Below, piece by piece: positions 26,680 to 35,215 of a stretch of DNA of 64,000 nt (the first letter of the stretch is position 1; each line of letters begins with the position of its first letter). Source of the DNA: Microcystis wesenbergii NRERC-220 (lineage in GTDB: Bacteria > Cyanobacteriota > Cyanobacteriia > Cyanobacteriales > Microcystaceae); assembly GCF_032027425.1 (NCBI RefSeq), contig NZ_JAVSJA010000001.1, positions 2,245,501 to 2,309,500 on the forward strand, read 5' to 3'. The translations under genes and the position numbers were made by a program. The notes beneath the pieces were generated by a model that had not been told where the DNA came from, searched no databases, and worked only from the letters and a program-made list of their open reading frames with translations.

Positions 26680-27672
26680 ATGAAACCCAACGAACTAATT
26701 GAACGTTATGCCGCAGGAGAAACTCAATTTAGTGGCTTAAGATTATCAGGAGTTAATTTAGTTGGTGCTGACTTAGTTGGCATTGTTTTAAATGGAGCGG
26801 ATTTGCACGGGGCCAATCTTCTCTTTACCTATCTTAACCGGGCTAATCTGGCTCAAGCTAATCTCGTGGCAGCTAATTTAAGCGGTGCTAGTCTCAATCA
26901 AGCTGACTTAAATGGGGCGGATTTACGCAGTGCCAATTTACACGGAGCGCTGCTACAAGGGGCTGATCTTCGTGATACCGATATAACCCTAGGTATTTTA
27001 CTTGATGCTAACTTAATCGGGGCGGATTTACGGGGGGCTGATTTAAGTGGTGCTAACCTCAGTGGCGCTTGTTTGCGGAGAACAAATATGCGTCAGGAAA
27101 AGAAAAATCATAACACTAAATTACAAACGGCTAATCTCTATCACGCCGACCTGCAAGGGGCTAATATGAAAGGGGTTGAACTGCTGCGAGCTAATCTAGT
27201 AGGAGCCAATTTAAAGGAGGCTAATTTGTGCAATGTTGACCTCAGAAAAGCGGATTTAACTAATGCTAATCTGCAAGGTGCTTTACTTACTGATGCTAAT
27301 TTAATCGGGGCGAGTTTAGTGGGAGCAAATCTAGCAGGAGCCAATTTAGTGCGGTCAAAAATGAGCGATACGGAAGCAATGGGGGCAAATTTCCATCGTG
27401 CAATTATGACTCAAATAAAATTCGATCGAGCTAATCTTAGTCGAGCTAATTTTCAAGCGGCAAGAATGAATCATGCGGACTTAACAAGGGCTAATCTTTC
27501 AGAAGTTAATCTCAGCGAAGCGTATTTAGTCGATGCTTTCTTTGCTAGAGCAAATCTCACCAATGCCGATTTAAGTAATGCTAATCTAACTCGTGCCGAG
27601 TTAATGAGTGCTAATCTGATAGAAGTTAACTTACGCGGTGCAATTATGCCCGATGGCCGGATTAATAATTAA
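26680..27672 (+). CDS. pentapeptide-repeat protein
   Basis: 330 residues made almost wholly of A(D/N)LXX pentapeptides (ANLSGASLNQADLNGADL and similar), from about residue 20 to the end, interrupted at about residues 133-150 by a non-repeat loop (RRTNMRQEKKNHNTK). This forms a right-handed quadrilateral beta helix of roughly 15 coils in two blocks. No signal peptide or kinase/TIR domain is fused. Cyanobacteria carry many such proteins of unknown role. Likely in an operon with the three-repeat gene upstream. Confidence 0.9.
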   Translation: MKPNELIERYAAGETQFSGLRLSGVNLVGADLVGIVLNGADLHGANLLFTYLNRANLAQANLVAANLSGASLNQADLNGADLRSANLHGALLQGADLRDTDITLGILLDANLIGADLRGADLSGANLSGACLRRTNMRQEKKNHNTKLQTANLYHADLQGANMKGVELLRANLVGANLKEANLCNVDLRKADLTNANLQGALLTDANLIGASLVGANLAGANLVRSKMSDTEAMGANFHRAIMTQIKFDRANLSRANFQAARMNHADLTRANLSEVNLSEAYLVDAFFARANLTNADLSNANLTRAELMSANLIEVNLRGAIMPDGRINN

Positions 27673-27737
27673 AGTTACTAGACAATTTTGTTGGCAATTA
27701 TTCCGGTATAATTAGAGGTAGGATTGAGGGTAGTATT

Positions 27738-28205
27738 ATGGTTGAGCCAGCAGTTATTGCAGAAGATATGGCCAAAATCTACACCACCATTACAGTTATC
27801 AATCGCGCGGATCAAATTCGTGCGGAGGCTGGTATCATCGCACCGGAACAAATTCGCTCTCTTACCCTAGAAAATGTCTTGGTGGATACGGGGGCAACCA
27901 CTCTTTGTCTAGTGCCAGAAGTAATCTCCCGCTTGGGTTTACAGCTTTTAAAAGAAGTAGATGTGGCTACGGCTAAAGGCATAGGAAAAGCGAGAATTTT
28001 TCGCGATGCCACCTTGATTATTGCGGGACGGGAAGGGACTTTTGAATGTTGGGAATTACCCGGAGGTCAAAACAATTTATTAGGAGTAATTCCTTTAGAA
28101 GCTTTGGGATTAGAACCAGATCTTCTTAGCCAAAAATTGCGAGTTTTACCCACGGAATCTAACGAGACTTATTTAACAATTTTATCGAACAAAATAGCTC
28201 TATAA
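27738..28205 (+). CDS. retropepsin-like aspartyl protease family protein
   Basis: 155 residues. It contains VLVDTGATTLCLVPEVISRLGL (D-T-G-A-T), the active-site strand of clan AA proteases, and a later LLGVIPLEALGLEPD that matches the I-L-G-type strand. The start at 27738 has GAGGG upstream; an in-frame ATG at 27768 is an alternative. The 3' end overlaps the M14 peptidase gene on the other strand by six bases. Compare the similar gene at 14724. Confidence 0.7.
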   Translation: MVEPAVIAEDMAKIYTTITVINRADQIRAEAGIIAPEQIRSLTLENVLVDTGATTLCLVPEVISRLGLQLLKEVDVATAKGIGKARIFRDATLIIAGREGTFECWELPGGQNNLLGVIPLEALGLEPDLLSQKLRVLPTESNETYLTILSNKIAL

Positions 28206-29873
28206 AATCACTTTTTGTCTGACTGTCCCTGCTCTTTCAGCTATAGCAATAACCTCGATTTCTTGACCAGAAACTCCCTTAATCACCCATTCCACCGTAC
28301 AGCGATAATCTAAACCGTGAGCAAGACTACTATATACTTTATTTGATCGCCCTTCTAAGTGACCTATTTCCTGCTCTAATTTTCCCACTATTAAACTCAC
28401 CTCATCGGCTAAATTTAACTTGACTTGAATGGGACGAACAATCTTTCTTTCCAGTGCCTTTTTACTGGTATAAGTGGGTAAAAATCCCTGATTTTCTAAC
28501 TGTAAAACCAGATGATAAATACCATTTCCCTCCGACTTAAGATCAAGACGAGAGATAGCTAAAAGAGGTGACATTAAAGCATGGGCAATAGTAAACTGAC
28601 ATTGTTTTTCACATAAATCTGGTAAATACTTTTCTGGGGCATTTTGCCAGACATTTTTAAAGTCCCAACCGCCAATTTCCACCTCTCCCAATTGGGGGTG
28701 ATCAAAACTTTGCCAATTAATAAAACCCTTTCCCGCTAAATTCTCATCATTCCAATGCTGTAATTTCAATTCATCTTCAAAAGGATGCCAGCGAAACCAT
28801 TGAATATAATCATCTTTTTTCACCCCTGCTTGGGTGGGTGCATCCCATAACTCTACCGTAAAACCATACCAACCAAAATGATCGTAACCGTAATCATCCA
28901 TGGCACCGTTAGTCACTTCTTTGGGATGATAACGAAAATCGTGATAGACAGAAACGCATTCATAACCAGTCATTGCTTTTCCCTTATCAGCAATATATTT
29001 ATACATTTCTAAGTCTTCCACGGGGAAATATTCATCGGGATGGGTGCTATAGGGACGCAACATTACTGCTGAATAGGTATGATAGGTAACGAAGCCATTA
29101 ATATTGGTGTTATTTGCCCAAAATTCGGCTTCTGCACGGGTTTCTGGCTCCGAAAAGGGAAAATCTCCGGCCCCCTTTTGTTCCCCTTCAGGAACCCAAT
29201 AAACGGGATAATTGCGGTTAAAATCTAGGCCCTCTAGGGTGGGGGCAGTGGTAAAATTATAGCCATCGTAATCGCGGATTAAACCTTCGGTGAGCAAAGT
29301 GTAAAAAGTTCCCTCAAATTCCTCCGGTTCGCGACGCACCATAATGCGAGGATCTTGTTCGGAAATTTTCCAAGCGCCACAGGTATCTTTTTGGCGCATT
29401 TGTAAGATTAAACCATCGCCGTTAATATCTTCAGGATATAGCCCCGGTTTCTCATCCGTGTGGGGATAGGGGCGAATACTCGATCGTAACATATAGGGAG
29501 TAGTGAGATATTTTTCCGCTCCATCCACGGCTAATCGCGGCAAAATATAGACAGTGTAATGGTCAAGAAGTCTGGTAATTTGGGGATTATGACCGTATTG
29601 ACTCAAAAGATGAGAGATAGTATAGAGAGCGACGGCAGAGCCTGTTACTTCCCCCGCATGGGTGTTAGCATCGATCCAATAGGCAGGTTTTTCTAAATAG
29701 GGGCCTGTGGCTTGATTTGTTAGGGTAGTTAACCAGATATCTCGATTTTCATAGCTTTTACCGAGCGAGGTGAGGCTAATTAAATTAGGATAGGATGAGG
29801 CTAGGTTTTTCAGGAAAGAAACTAATTCTTGGTAGGGGTAATAGTGGCTAAAATCAAACATAATCTTCTGCAA
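28200..29873 (-). CDS. M14-family zinc carboxypeptidase
   Basis: 557 residues. The N-terminal peptidase domain (about 1-330) shows the first zinc motif IDANTHAGEVTGSAVALY (H-x2-E), the second histidine in GFVTYHTYSAV, and the catalytic Glu in GFTVELWDAP. The C-terminal part (about 400-557) is a beta-rich region of the kind that follows M14 domains. It has no signal peptide, so it is probably cytoplasmic. Substrate unknown. Confidence 0.85.
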   Translation of the reverse strand: MQKIMFDFSHYYPYQELVSFLKNLASSYPNLISLTSLGKSYENRDIWLTTLTNQATGPYLEKPAYWIDANTHAGEVTGSAVALYTISHLLSQYGHNPQITRLLDHYTVYILPRLAVDGAEKYLTTPYMLRSSIRPYPHTDEKPGLYPEDINGDGLILQMRQKDTCGAWKISEQDPRIMVRREPEEFEGTFYTLLTEGLIRDYDGYNFTTAPTLEGLDFNRNYPVYWVPEGEQKGAGDFPFSEPETRAEAEFWANNTNINGFVTYHTYSAVMLRPYSTHPDEYFPVEDLEMYKYIADKGKAMTGYECVSVYHDFRYHPKEVTNGAMDDYGYDHFGWYGFTVELWDAPTQAGVKKDDYIQWFRWHPFEDELKLQHWNDENLAGKGFINWQSFDHPQLGEVEIGGWDFKNVWQNAPEKYLPDLCEKQCQFTIAHALMSPLLAISRLDLKSEGNGIYHLVLQLENQGFLPTYTSKKALERKIVRPIQVKLNLADEVSLIVGKLEQEIGHLEGRSNKVYSSLAHGLDYRCTVEWVIKGVSGQEIEVIAIAERAGTVRQKVIL

Positions 29874-29932
29874 CTAAAAAAAGGAATCTCGGGTTAATAT
29901 GACAAAATAGGGAGTAATAACAGTAAAAAACT

Positions 29933-30145
29933 ATGGATAGTCAAGATATCGCTCGCTATATTGAAGAAACTAACGGTATTTCTAAGCCTTGGCTGTTGGT
30001 GCAATTGCGTCTCAAAAAACTGCAAGAACGTCGTGCCAGTCTTTCCCAACAGGAATATATCCAAGAATTGGATGATATTCAGCAAGACTTAATGAAATTG
30101 GGCGAATGGTGGCGAGGAATCGAGTCAGAAGTCTTTAAACCCTAA
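29933..30145 (+). CDS. small conserved hypothetical protein
   Basis: 70 residues, charged and helical (DSQDIARYIEETNGISKPWLL, then a Glu/Gln-rich helix). No known domain. Divergent from the M14 gene with 59 bp between starts. Its stop overlaps that of the convergent KaiB-domain gene by three bases. The compact spacing and clean codon use suggest a real gene. Confidence 0.6.
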   Translation: MDSQDIARYIEETNGISKPWLLVQLRLKKLQERRASLSQQEYIQELDDIQQDLMKLGEWWRGIESEVFKP

Positions 30146-30888
30146 GCGGTGGCGATAATCTGTAATACTCGCGGTAAATCCTCAAATTCTCCGACGATGC
30201 GTTTCACCGGTTGCGGCCAAACCCGGACTAAAGTGGGAATAGCAGAGACATGATTAGATTCTGCTTGTTCTGGATGCTTAGAGATATCGATCACTTTCAG
30301 GGTATAGGGATGGTGTAATTCTCGTTCTAGAAGCTGATGGATCGATTCTAGGGTGTGCTTAGTATTGGCATTATTACCGGAGACAAATAACCGCAAAACA
30401 TAACCCTTGGGACTAGGGTTAGTGTAGTCAGAGTCAGCACTAATCCCCGAAGTCGTTGCGGGGCGCTCCTGATAACGGAGAATCAGATCGTGGGATTGCC
30501 AAAGTTGGGGAAACTGCTGACGATAGGTTTCTAAGATAGTGGGATTAGAGGATTGTTCCTGCCAAGGTACAGTAAACCAAGCTCGCTCGTCCGTGGCGAA
30601 AATAGCATTTAATAAAGGCTGATAGCGACGGACAAGGGGATAGACTTCGGCTCTAGTATGAATACGGTGACTGTAGGGATCTCGCCAGCGATCGATGGTA
30701 GCAGTAAAACTAGGAACTAAAAAATGGGGTGGTTCTGGCAACCCTAAAGCGGACTGGAGAGCAGCGCAGAGATTCAGATGCCAATGAGTTTGTTTATCAG
30801 GATCGATACAGTAAATCAGGTCGCCCCCGGGGGTAAACAGGGCGATGCCTTTAAAAATATCGGGCAACACAATCGCAGAAGTCGTCAC
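30142..30888 (-). CDS. protein with C-terminal KaiB-like domain
   Basis: 248 residues. The C-terminal 90 residues (about 157-248) match KaiB and the SasA sensor domain: YVLRLFVSGNNANTKHTLE, YTLKVIDISKHPEQAE, IPTLVRVWPQPVKRIVGEF. The N-terminal 150 residues (ALFTPGGDLIYCIDPDKQTHWH, DERAWFTVPWQEQ) form a separate region I do not recognise. A stand-alone KaiB is about 100 residues, so this is a fusion. It could bind KaiC or a KaiC-like ATPase, or simply use the thioredoxin-like fold elsewhere. No kai gene is nearby. Confidence 0.75.
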   Translation of the reverse strand: MTTSAIVLPDIFKGIALFTPGGDLIYCIDPDKQTHWHLNLCAALQSALGLPEPPHFLVPSFTATIDRWRDPYSHRIHTRAEVYPLVRRYQPLLNAIFATDERAWFTVPWQEQSSNPTILETYRQQFPQLWQSHDLILRYQERPATTSGISADSDYTNPSPKGYVLRLFVSGNNANTKHTLESIHQLLERELHHPYTLKVIDISKHPEQAESNHVSAIPTLVRVWPQPVKRIVGEFEDLPRVLQIIATA

Positions 30889-30978
30889 TTGAGGGGTTCC
30901 CGTAGAGAATCAATAGGGGCTTCTATTTTTCTAGCCTACTAAACTCTTGACCCCTCAAGAATTTCCTTCAGGGTTTTT

Positions 30979-32298
30979 CTAGATTTTACCCCGCAGCATC
31001 ATCGCCAGTTCATTGGGAACCGGGGACATTTCCAGGGCGACATCATCGCTAATCCGTCCCTCTTGATAGAGGTTAAATAGAGATTGATTAGTGGTAATCA
31101 TGCCATAGTATTCGCCATCTTTCATTAATTCGAGAATTTCGTCATTTTTGCCGCTGCGAATGCAATCTTTGACGGTTTCTGTGTTGACGAGAATATCGTG
31201 AAAAGCAGCCCGTTTACTGTCGGTGGTACGACATAAACCCTGGGAAATAATACAAACCAGGGATTCTGCGATCGCCACCCGCATGGATTCCTGTTCCTCG
31301 GCGGAATAAAGAGTTAAAATCCGCTCCAGGGTTTTAACGGCGCTGTTGGTGTGCAGGGTTCCCATAACTAAGTGACCGGTTTGGGCAGCTTTCAGGGCAG
31401 TATTAACGGTGGATTTGTCCCGCATCTCCCCCACCAGAATAATATCTGGGTCTTCCCGCAAAGAGGCTTTTAGGGCATTATCGAACTCATGGGTGTGTAT
31501 TCCCACTTCCCTTTGTTTGATCAAACTGCGACGACTTTGGTGGACAAATTCGATCGGGTCTTCGATGGTGATAATATGTTTGGCGTGTTCTTTATTGATG
31601 TAATCGATCATGGCTGCGAGGGTGGTGGATTTCCCTGAACCCGTCGGACCGGTGATTAAAATCAATCCCTTATGCACATCGCACACATTCCGGAACACAG
31701 CCGGTAAGCCCAATTGTTCTATAGTGAGGATTTTCATGGGAATTAGACGCAAAACCATCCCAGGACCGCGCAGACTTTCAAAGATATTAATCCGCACCCT
31801 AGCGAATTCGTACTGAGTTGCACCGTCAAATTCTAGGTCTTTTTGAAAGCGAAGGATTTCTTCTTCCCCTAGGATTTCCCGTAACCAACTATGAAAAGTG
31901 TTGATGTCAATTTCAGGATAGTTGAGAATAATCATTTCACCACGATCGCGCATCCGGGGTTTTTCTCCAACTCCCAGGTGAACGTCCGAATAACCCCGAT
32001 CAAAGGCCATCCGGATCAACTGTTCTAGGGTGGGTTGATTGGAGGCGCGACTAGGCCGGGGTGGGGTTTGGGGAGAAGCAGCCTGACTGGGAGCGCGATT
32101 TTGGGGCGGACGTAGGGTGGTAATTTGACTATTTTGTGGCATATTCTGGACGGCTTTGGTCGGTATCGCCACTTGTTGCGTCATTTCTTCAGTTATCCCC
32201 ATGCTGATTTCCGTGATTAACTCTGAGGGAGGTATCGGGATGGAGGGAACCGGCAGCGGCTGCAGTGGTCGCGAGGAAGAATTGGGATTTTGACTCAT
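30979..32298 (-). CDS. pilT: type IV pilus retraction ATPase PilT (second paralogue)
   Basis: Hexameric ATPase powering pilus retraction. 439 residues. Residues 1-85 are a Pro/Gln/Ser-rich extension absent from the pilT at 54782-55885. The ATPase core has Walker A GPTGSGKST, the Asp box HIITIEDPIEFVH, Walker B LREDPDIILVGEMRD, and the His box GTLHTNSA. It lies apart from the pil cluster, matching the separate pilT2 of Synechocystis, which is thought to influence the direction of phototactic movement. Both pilT genes appear intact. Confidence 0.9.
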   Translation of the reverse strand: MSQNPNSSSRPLQPLPVPSIPIPPSELITEISMGITEEMTQQVAIPTKAVQNMPQNSQITTLRPPQNRAPSQAASPQTPPRPSRASNQPTLEQLIRMAFDRGYSDVHLGVGEKPRMRDRGEMIILNYPEIDINTFHSWLREILGEEEILRFQKDLEFDGATQYEFARVRINIFESLRGPGMVLRLIPMKILTIEQLGLPAVFRNVCDVHKGLILITGPTGSGKSTTLAAMIDYINKEHAKHIITIEDPIEFVHQSRRSLIKQREVGIHTHEFDNALKASLREDPDIILVGEMRDKSTVNTALKAAQTGHLVMGTLHTNSAVKTLERILTLYSAEEQESMRVAIAESLVCIISQGLCRTTDSKRAAFHDILVNTETVKDCIRSGKNDEILELMKDGEYYGMITTNQSLFNLYQEGRISDDVALEMSPVPNELAMMLRGKI

Positions 32299-32582
32299 GA
32301 GAAATAGGGGTTTTTCTTTTACTATTCCCCGATTGTACTAACATCCTATCAAATCATCCTCAATTTCTCAATTCCAGACAGACGTTAGATTGAGGAGTAA
32401 GGAGTCACTGGTCTCCGAGTCAAGAGAATTAAGAGTGAACAGTAATCAATCTATCTCCCTCAGAGGCTATAGTAACTATAATCACCCCTTCAGACCCCAA
32501 AATCGTTATAATGGAGGTTGAGGGCTGATGATTTTGACTACTCATTTCTGTTTGATTATCAGTCTTAGGAGAGGTAAATACG

Positions 32583-33623
32583 ATGAATAGTCTGCCAAGT
32601 TCAGTCGAACGGGAAAATTTAGGACAATTTTTGTTAGAAAATCTGCAAGATATTACAGATAAACTTGATCAAATTGTAACCGATTCTGATCGAATCATAC
32701 TGGATAATTTACTACAAGAAACTAAGATTTTGCTCGATCGAGTTATGGATAACTCTAAAACTTATCAAGCAAGAGCCGATATATTTTGGCAAATTAATCA
32801 ACTATGGTTTCAGGTATGGAAACAATATAAGAATGAGGTTTCGGCACTGGAATTAATCCAATATATAGACCAATTTACTGATCAAATTACTGCCTATAAT
32901 CAATTATTTATCGGCCTTGCTCAGATCAATGAGGGAAAGACGGGTAAAGAAAAAGACGATTTAATCAGAGTGGTGGAAGGTTCACACATTCTCTCGGAAA
33001 CGATAGATGTGTTTATTGATATGTTTGCCGATTCAGAACTAGAGCAAATTTACCAGGGAGCTAAAAATGCTCTATCGGTTTCTAATCGTACTATAACCGA
33101 ATATTTCCAAGATACTGAAACATCGCATTTAGTCACCCAATTGAGAGCTTATAGTAGTTTAATAATTTTAAGAATTCAAGAGCGATTTAATCCTAAGAAT
33201 GTATCCTCAGAAACTACCTCTCATTCCCTAACAGACGATTTAATCAGAGTGGTGGAAGGTTCACACATTCTCTCGGAAACCATAGATGTGTTTATTGATA
33301 TGTTTGCCGATTCAGAACTAGAGCAAATTTACCAGGGAGCTAAAAATGCTCTATCGGTTTCTAATCGTACTATAACCGAATATTTCCAAGATACTGACAA
33401 ATCTTTAGTCACCCAATTGAGAGCTTATAGTAGTTTAATAATTTTAAGAATTCAAGAGCGATTTAATCCTAGTAATGTATCCTCAGAAACTACCTCTCAT
33501 TCCCTAGCAGATGATTTAAGCGATCTTGATCCTTGGACAAGAGACTTAGTGGGGGTTGTTGATTTAGGATCAGAAGACCCAAAAGAATCGTATATTGATT
33601 ATTTAGTGGAGAAGTATCGGTGA
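32583..33623 (+). CDS. large antitoxin-like protein with duplicated 93-residue segment
   Basis: 346 residues, mostly helical. A 93-residue segment beginning DDLIRVVEGSHILSETIDVF occurs twice in tandem (residues about 125-217 and 218-309). The DNA copies (32955-33233 and 33234-33509, 279 and 276 bp) differ at only a few bases, so the duplication is recent. The C terminus (DLDPWTRDLVGVVDLG, then SYIDYLVEKYR) resembles the toxin-binding tail of cyanobacterial VapB-type antitoxins. The stop overlaps the PIN gene start (GTGA), as in TA pairs. Ribosome-binding site AGGAGAGG upstream. Antitoxin role is inferred; the N-terminal part is unknown. Confidence 0.6.
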   Translation: MNSLPSSVERENLGQFLLENLQDITDKLDQIVTDSDRIILDNLLQETKILLDRVMDNSKTYQARADIFWQINQLWFQVWKQYKNEVSALELIQYIDQFTDQITAYNQLFIGLAQINEGKTGKEKDDLIRVVEGSHILSETIDVFIDMFADSELEQIYQGAKNALSVSNRTITEYFQDTETSHLVTQLRAYSSLIILRIQERFNPKNVSSETTSHSLTDDLIRVVEGSHILSETIDVFIDMFADSELEQIYQGAKNALSVSNRTITEYFQDTDKSLVTQLRAYSSLIILRIQERFNPSNVSSETTSHSLADDLSDLDPWTRDLVGVVDLGSEDPKESYIDYLVEKYR

Positions 33624-34030
33624 AACGAGTCTTATTCGACAGTGATGTATTGCTAGATGTTTTGGGTGAGCGTGAACCACATTTTCCAGCATCTGTACAA
33701 GCATTCAATACAGTTAAGACAGGTAAAACTCAAGGATATATTTCTGGTCATGCCGTCACTAATATTTATTATATTTTGTCTAAAAAAAACGGAAGGGAAA
33801 GCTCAAGAAAATTGGTGATAAGTCTTCTAGAGAATTTGCAAGTTGCTAGGGTGACAGACGCAATAATTAGGCAAGCATTGGCAAGTCAGATGAAAGATTT
33901 TGAAGATGCCGTTACCAGTGCCGTTGCTGAATCAGAAAAGCTAGAAATAATCATAACGCGAAACCTAAGAGATTTTGCTGTTTCCCCTGTTCCCGCAATG
34001 CTACCAGTAGATTTTTTATCGATTCTTTAA
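33620..34030 (+). CDS. PIN-domain toxin (VapC-like)
   Basis: 136 residues from a GTG at 33620 overlapping the previous stop. PIN fold with the first acidic residue in VLFDSDVLLDVLGERE, the second region in VTNIYYILSKK, the DFEDAVTSAVAE block (Asp/Glu), and ITRNLRDF near the end. These supply the Mg-binding acidic cluster of a VapC-type ribonuclease. Its partner is the large upstream protein rather than a short VapB. One base separates it from the convergent K+ channel gene. Confidence 0.8.
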   Translation: MKRVLFDSDVLLDVLGEREPHFPASVQAFNTVKTGKTQGYISGHAVTNIYYILSKKNGRESSRKLVISLLENLQVARVTDAIIRQALASQMKDFEDAVTSAVAESEKLEIIITRNLRDFAVSPVPAMLPVDFLSIL

Positions 34031-35089
34031 CTAATGCTTCGGTAAACGTAAACCATCCGATCGCATGGGGATTAAAATCTGAGTTAAACTGCGTAATTGT
34101 TCGGCCGTTCCCATACAAATTAACAGATCCCCGGCCATTAATTCCGTATCGCCAGTGGGTCCCCCGATTAGCGTACCATCAGCGCGACGTATAGCCAAAA
34201 CTAAGGCCCCCGATCGAGATCTTAAATGTGCTTGACTAAGACTTAAACCCACACAGGGACAGGTCCTGGGATCGATTAAAAATTCTTCCATATAAAATGA
34301 TCGATCGGTTCCGGTTAAAATCCCATCAACAAAATCCATCACCTGGGGTCGTAGGGCCGCGGCCGCTAATCTTCTACCGCCGGTAATATAGGGAGATACC
34401 ACCGCATCGGCCCCGGCCCGTTGTAATTTTTGTACTGCTTCCTCGGTACTGGCCCTAGCAATGGCGCGGATTTTCGGATTAAGAGTTTTAGCAGACAAAA
34501 CTGTATATAAATTCTCCGCATCGGAAGTTAAAGCGGCCACAATACAAGTAGCGCGTTCAATTCCTGCCATTTGTAAAGATTTATCTAAGGTGGCATCTCC
34601 TTGAACAACAATATAATTTAATTCTTTGGCCCGATTTACCTGTAGGGGGTCTGTATCAATGACTACAAAAGGAATATTTTCGGCGTAAAATTCGATCGCT
34701 ACCTGTCTGCCTGTGCGACCCAAACCACAGATGATATAGTGTTCTGATAGTCGATCGATCAAGCGTTTCTCCTGTCTCTGTTTGAGTCCCTCTTGAAAAT
34801 AGCCTTGAATTAAAGCTTCGGTCAAGCGATTAACAATATAACCGATGCTGACTACTCCCATGATAATCAAAACCATTGTAAACAATCGTCCCCGTTCACC
34901 TAGGGGATTAATTTCGCCAAAACCGACGGTAGCGAGGGTACTAATCGTCATATAGGCCGAATCTAGCCAACTCCAACCCTCGATCAGATGATACCAAAAC
35001 GTACCCAGCAAAAACACCACGACCAGGGCAAAAATTCCCCCGATTAATTCCTGACGCAGACGACGATATTTATCTTCACTGATAGACAA
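34031..35089 (-). CDS. potassium channel with RCK (TrkA-N/TrkA-C) domains
   Basis: 352 residues. Two membrane helices flank a pore loop with selectivity filter TLATVGFGE (about residues 52-60), as in MthK-type channels. A TrkA-N Rossmann domain follows (HYIICGLGRTGRQVAIEF, VVQGDATLD) and a TrkA-C domain (about 265-345). Probably gated by a cytosolic ligand. Located in the cytoplasmic membrane. Confidence 0.9.
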   Translation of the reverse strand: MSISEDKYRRLRQELIGGIFALVVVFLLGTFWYHLIEGWSWLDSAYMTISTLATVGFGEINPLGERGRLFTMVLIIMGVVSIGYIVNRLTEALIQGYFQEGLKQRQEKRLIDRLSEHYIICGLGRTGRQVAIEFYAENIPFVVIDTDPLQVNRAKELNYIVVQGDATLDKSLQMAGIERATCIVAALTSDAENLYTVLSAKTLNPKIRAIARASTEEAVQKLQRAGADAVVSPYITGGRRLAAAALRPQVMDFVDGILTGTDRSFYMEEFLIDPRTCPCVGLSLSQAHLRSRSGALVLAIRRADGTLIGGPTGDTELMAGDLLICMGTAEQLRSLTQILIPMRSDGLRLPKH

Positions 35090-35215
35090 GCAAAATTCAC
35101 CCCTAACACTGTCTAGTAACTTACAATGAAATCAGTTTTTAATCTAAATAACCCGTCCTTCTCAGACGGATTTGATTATAATTTCCCCTATGTCTAATCG
35201 CGCAGGAGTTCCCCA

